A stretch of DNA of 5,710 nucleotides, taken from NCBI GenBank assembly GCA_947086625.1, contig CAMTZV010000120.1, positions 1 through 5,710 of the forward strand, written 5' to 3'. Under the pieces are notes generated by a model. It was not told the DNA's origin, searched no databases, and saw only the letters and a list, made by a program, of their open reading frames with translations. The stretch's first letter is position 1; every line of letters begins with the position of its first letter. A program made the translations under genes and the position numbers. Source of the DNA: an uncultured bacterium. GTDB lineage: Bacteria; Bacillota; Clostridia; Lachnospirales; Lachnospiraceae. Shown here piece by piece: positions 5,503 to 5,710 of the stretch.

Positions 5503-5573
5503 AATTTGCAAAAACAGAGCCTCCATGCAGGCATGACGTCTGTATTTTGTGCAAATTGCCCTGGCTCTGAGCC
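5503..5573. repeat. dyad-rich untranslated region with competing hairpins
   Basis: Two alternative stems share the same bases. In one, AATTTGCA (5503-5510) pairs with TGCAAATT (5550-5557), extended inward by an A/T stretch and ACAGA (5514-5518) with TCTGT (5539-5543). In the other, CAGAGCC (5515-5521) pairs perfectly with GGCTCTG (5563-5569), enclosing CATG-CAGG-CATG (5524-5535). On the minus strand the second stem is followed by TTTTT, like an intrinsic terminator read leftward. GGCTC-T-GAGCC (5563-5573) is also an 11-base near-perfect palindrome. No coding signal is seen here. Confidence 0.55.
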
Positions 5574-5602
5574 GATACATACAATGGAAGCCATAAGCGA
5601 AG

Positions 5603-5631
5603 AAGTCGGGGGACATTCCGCCGGCTTTTTT
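5603..5631 (+). terminator. intrinsic terminator of the feo locus
   Basis: AAGTCGG (5603-5609) pairs with CCGGCTT (5621-5627), with one G-T pair. It is extended by GG/CC across a single G-G mismatch to a five-base loop, ACATT. The 3' arm runs into six T residues (5626-5631). It lies 110 bases after the last feo-associated stop codon and is the clear end of the transcription unit. Confidence 0.85.
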
Positions 5632-5644
5632 GCGTAATCTGTGA

Positions 5645-5673
5645 TTGCCTTTTTTGAAGAAAACGTCTACAAT
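5645..5673 (+). promoter_or_regulatory. candidate promoter for a gene beyond the right edge
   Basis: TTGCCT (5645-5650), a 17-base spacer and TACAAT (5668-5673) lie just after the feo terminator. They match the SigA consensus at four and five of six bases. Transcription would start near 5680. The ATG at 5704 has no convincing ribosome binding site, so I call no gene in the last 37 bases. Confidence 0.5.
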
Positions 5674-5710
5674 AGTTGAAAAGGGAAACGGTAATTGTTG
5701 GCAATGGATA

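Noticed and set aside
5337..5704. Several 60-85 codon frames on both strands over the Cys-rich gene and the 3' region
   Set aside because: They conflict with the well-supported 43-codon gene, run through the terminator hairpin, and lack credible start sites.
5676..5710. AAAAGGGAAACGG resembling the conserved box of cobalamin riboswitches
   Set aside because: The following bases do not continue the GGTG-xAAATCC pattern. The likely transcription start lies too close upstream to fit the earlier riboswitch stems, and the window ends before it can be judged.

Overview
The window looks like chromosomal DNA of a Gram-positive anaerobe of class Clostridia, perhaps a gut Lachnospiraceae-type bacterium. 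The signs are strong AGGAGG-type ribosome binding sites, SigA-like promoters, a clostridial-style iron-uptake cluster (two small FeoA proteins, FeoB, and a tiny Cys-rich FeoB-associated membrane protein) and a secreted GLUG-type beta-helix protein. The taxonomic placement is inference from gene content and style, not from a marker gene. All supported genes are on the + strand.

Left part (1-2362): the 3' end of an unrecognised, acidic, probably extracytoplasmic protein runs in from the left edge and stops at 499. A 177-base gap holds a possible weak terminator hairpin, a promoter with a TATAAT -10, and a 13-base tandem repeat just before the ribosome binding site of the next gene. That gene (677-2305) encodes a 542-residue protein with a signal peptide and about eight GLUG-like beta-helix coils, many starting with Cys-x-Asn-x-Gly. 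A strong hairpin terminator (2318-2362) closes this part.

Right part (2363-5631): a ferrous-iron uptake locus. A near-consensus promoter (TTGACA-17-TATACT) overlaps an imperfect inverted repeat and drives feoA1 and feoA2. Next comes a short terminator-like hairpin, then a second copy of the same inverted repeat, then feoB (720 aa: G domain, GDI, polytopic permease). A 43-codon gene for a FeoB-associated Cys-rich membrane protein follows, too short for ordinary ORF cut-offs and possibly with its own extended -10 promoter over the feoB stop codon. After it come about 110 bases of dyad-rich untranslated DNA and a clear intrinsic terminator (5603-5631).

FeoB would move Fe2+ across the cytoplasmic membrane, the two FeoA SH3-like proteins would act on FeoB from the cytoplasm, and the Cys-rich peptide may handle iron at the membrane. 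The paired inverted repeats suggest joint control by one metal-responsive repressor. The last 79 bases hold a promoter for a gene beyond the right edge.

I see no wholly new system. The items most worth following up are the duplicated operator-like site, the dyad-rich feo 3' region with competing hairpins, and the Cys-laddered beta-helix protein.
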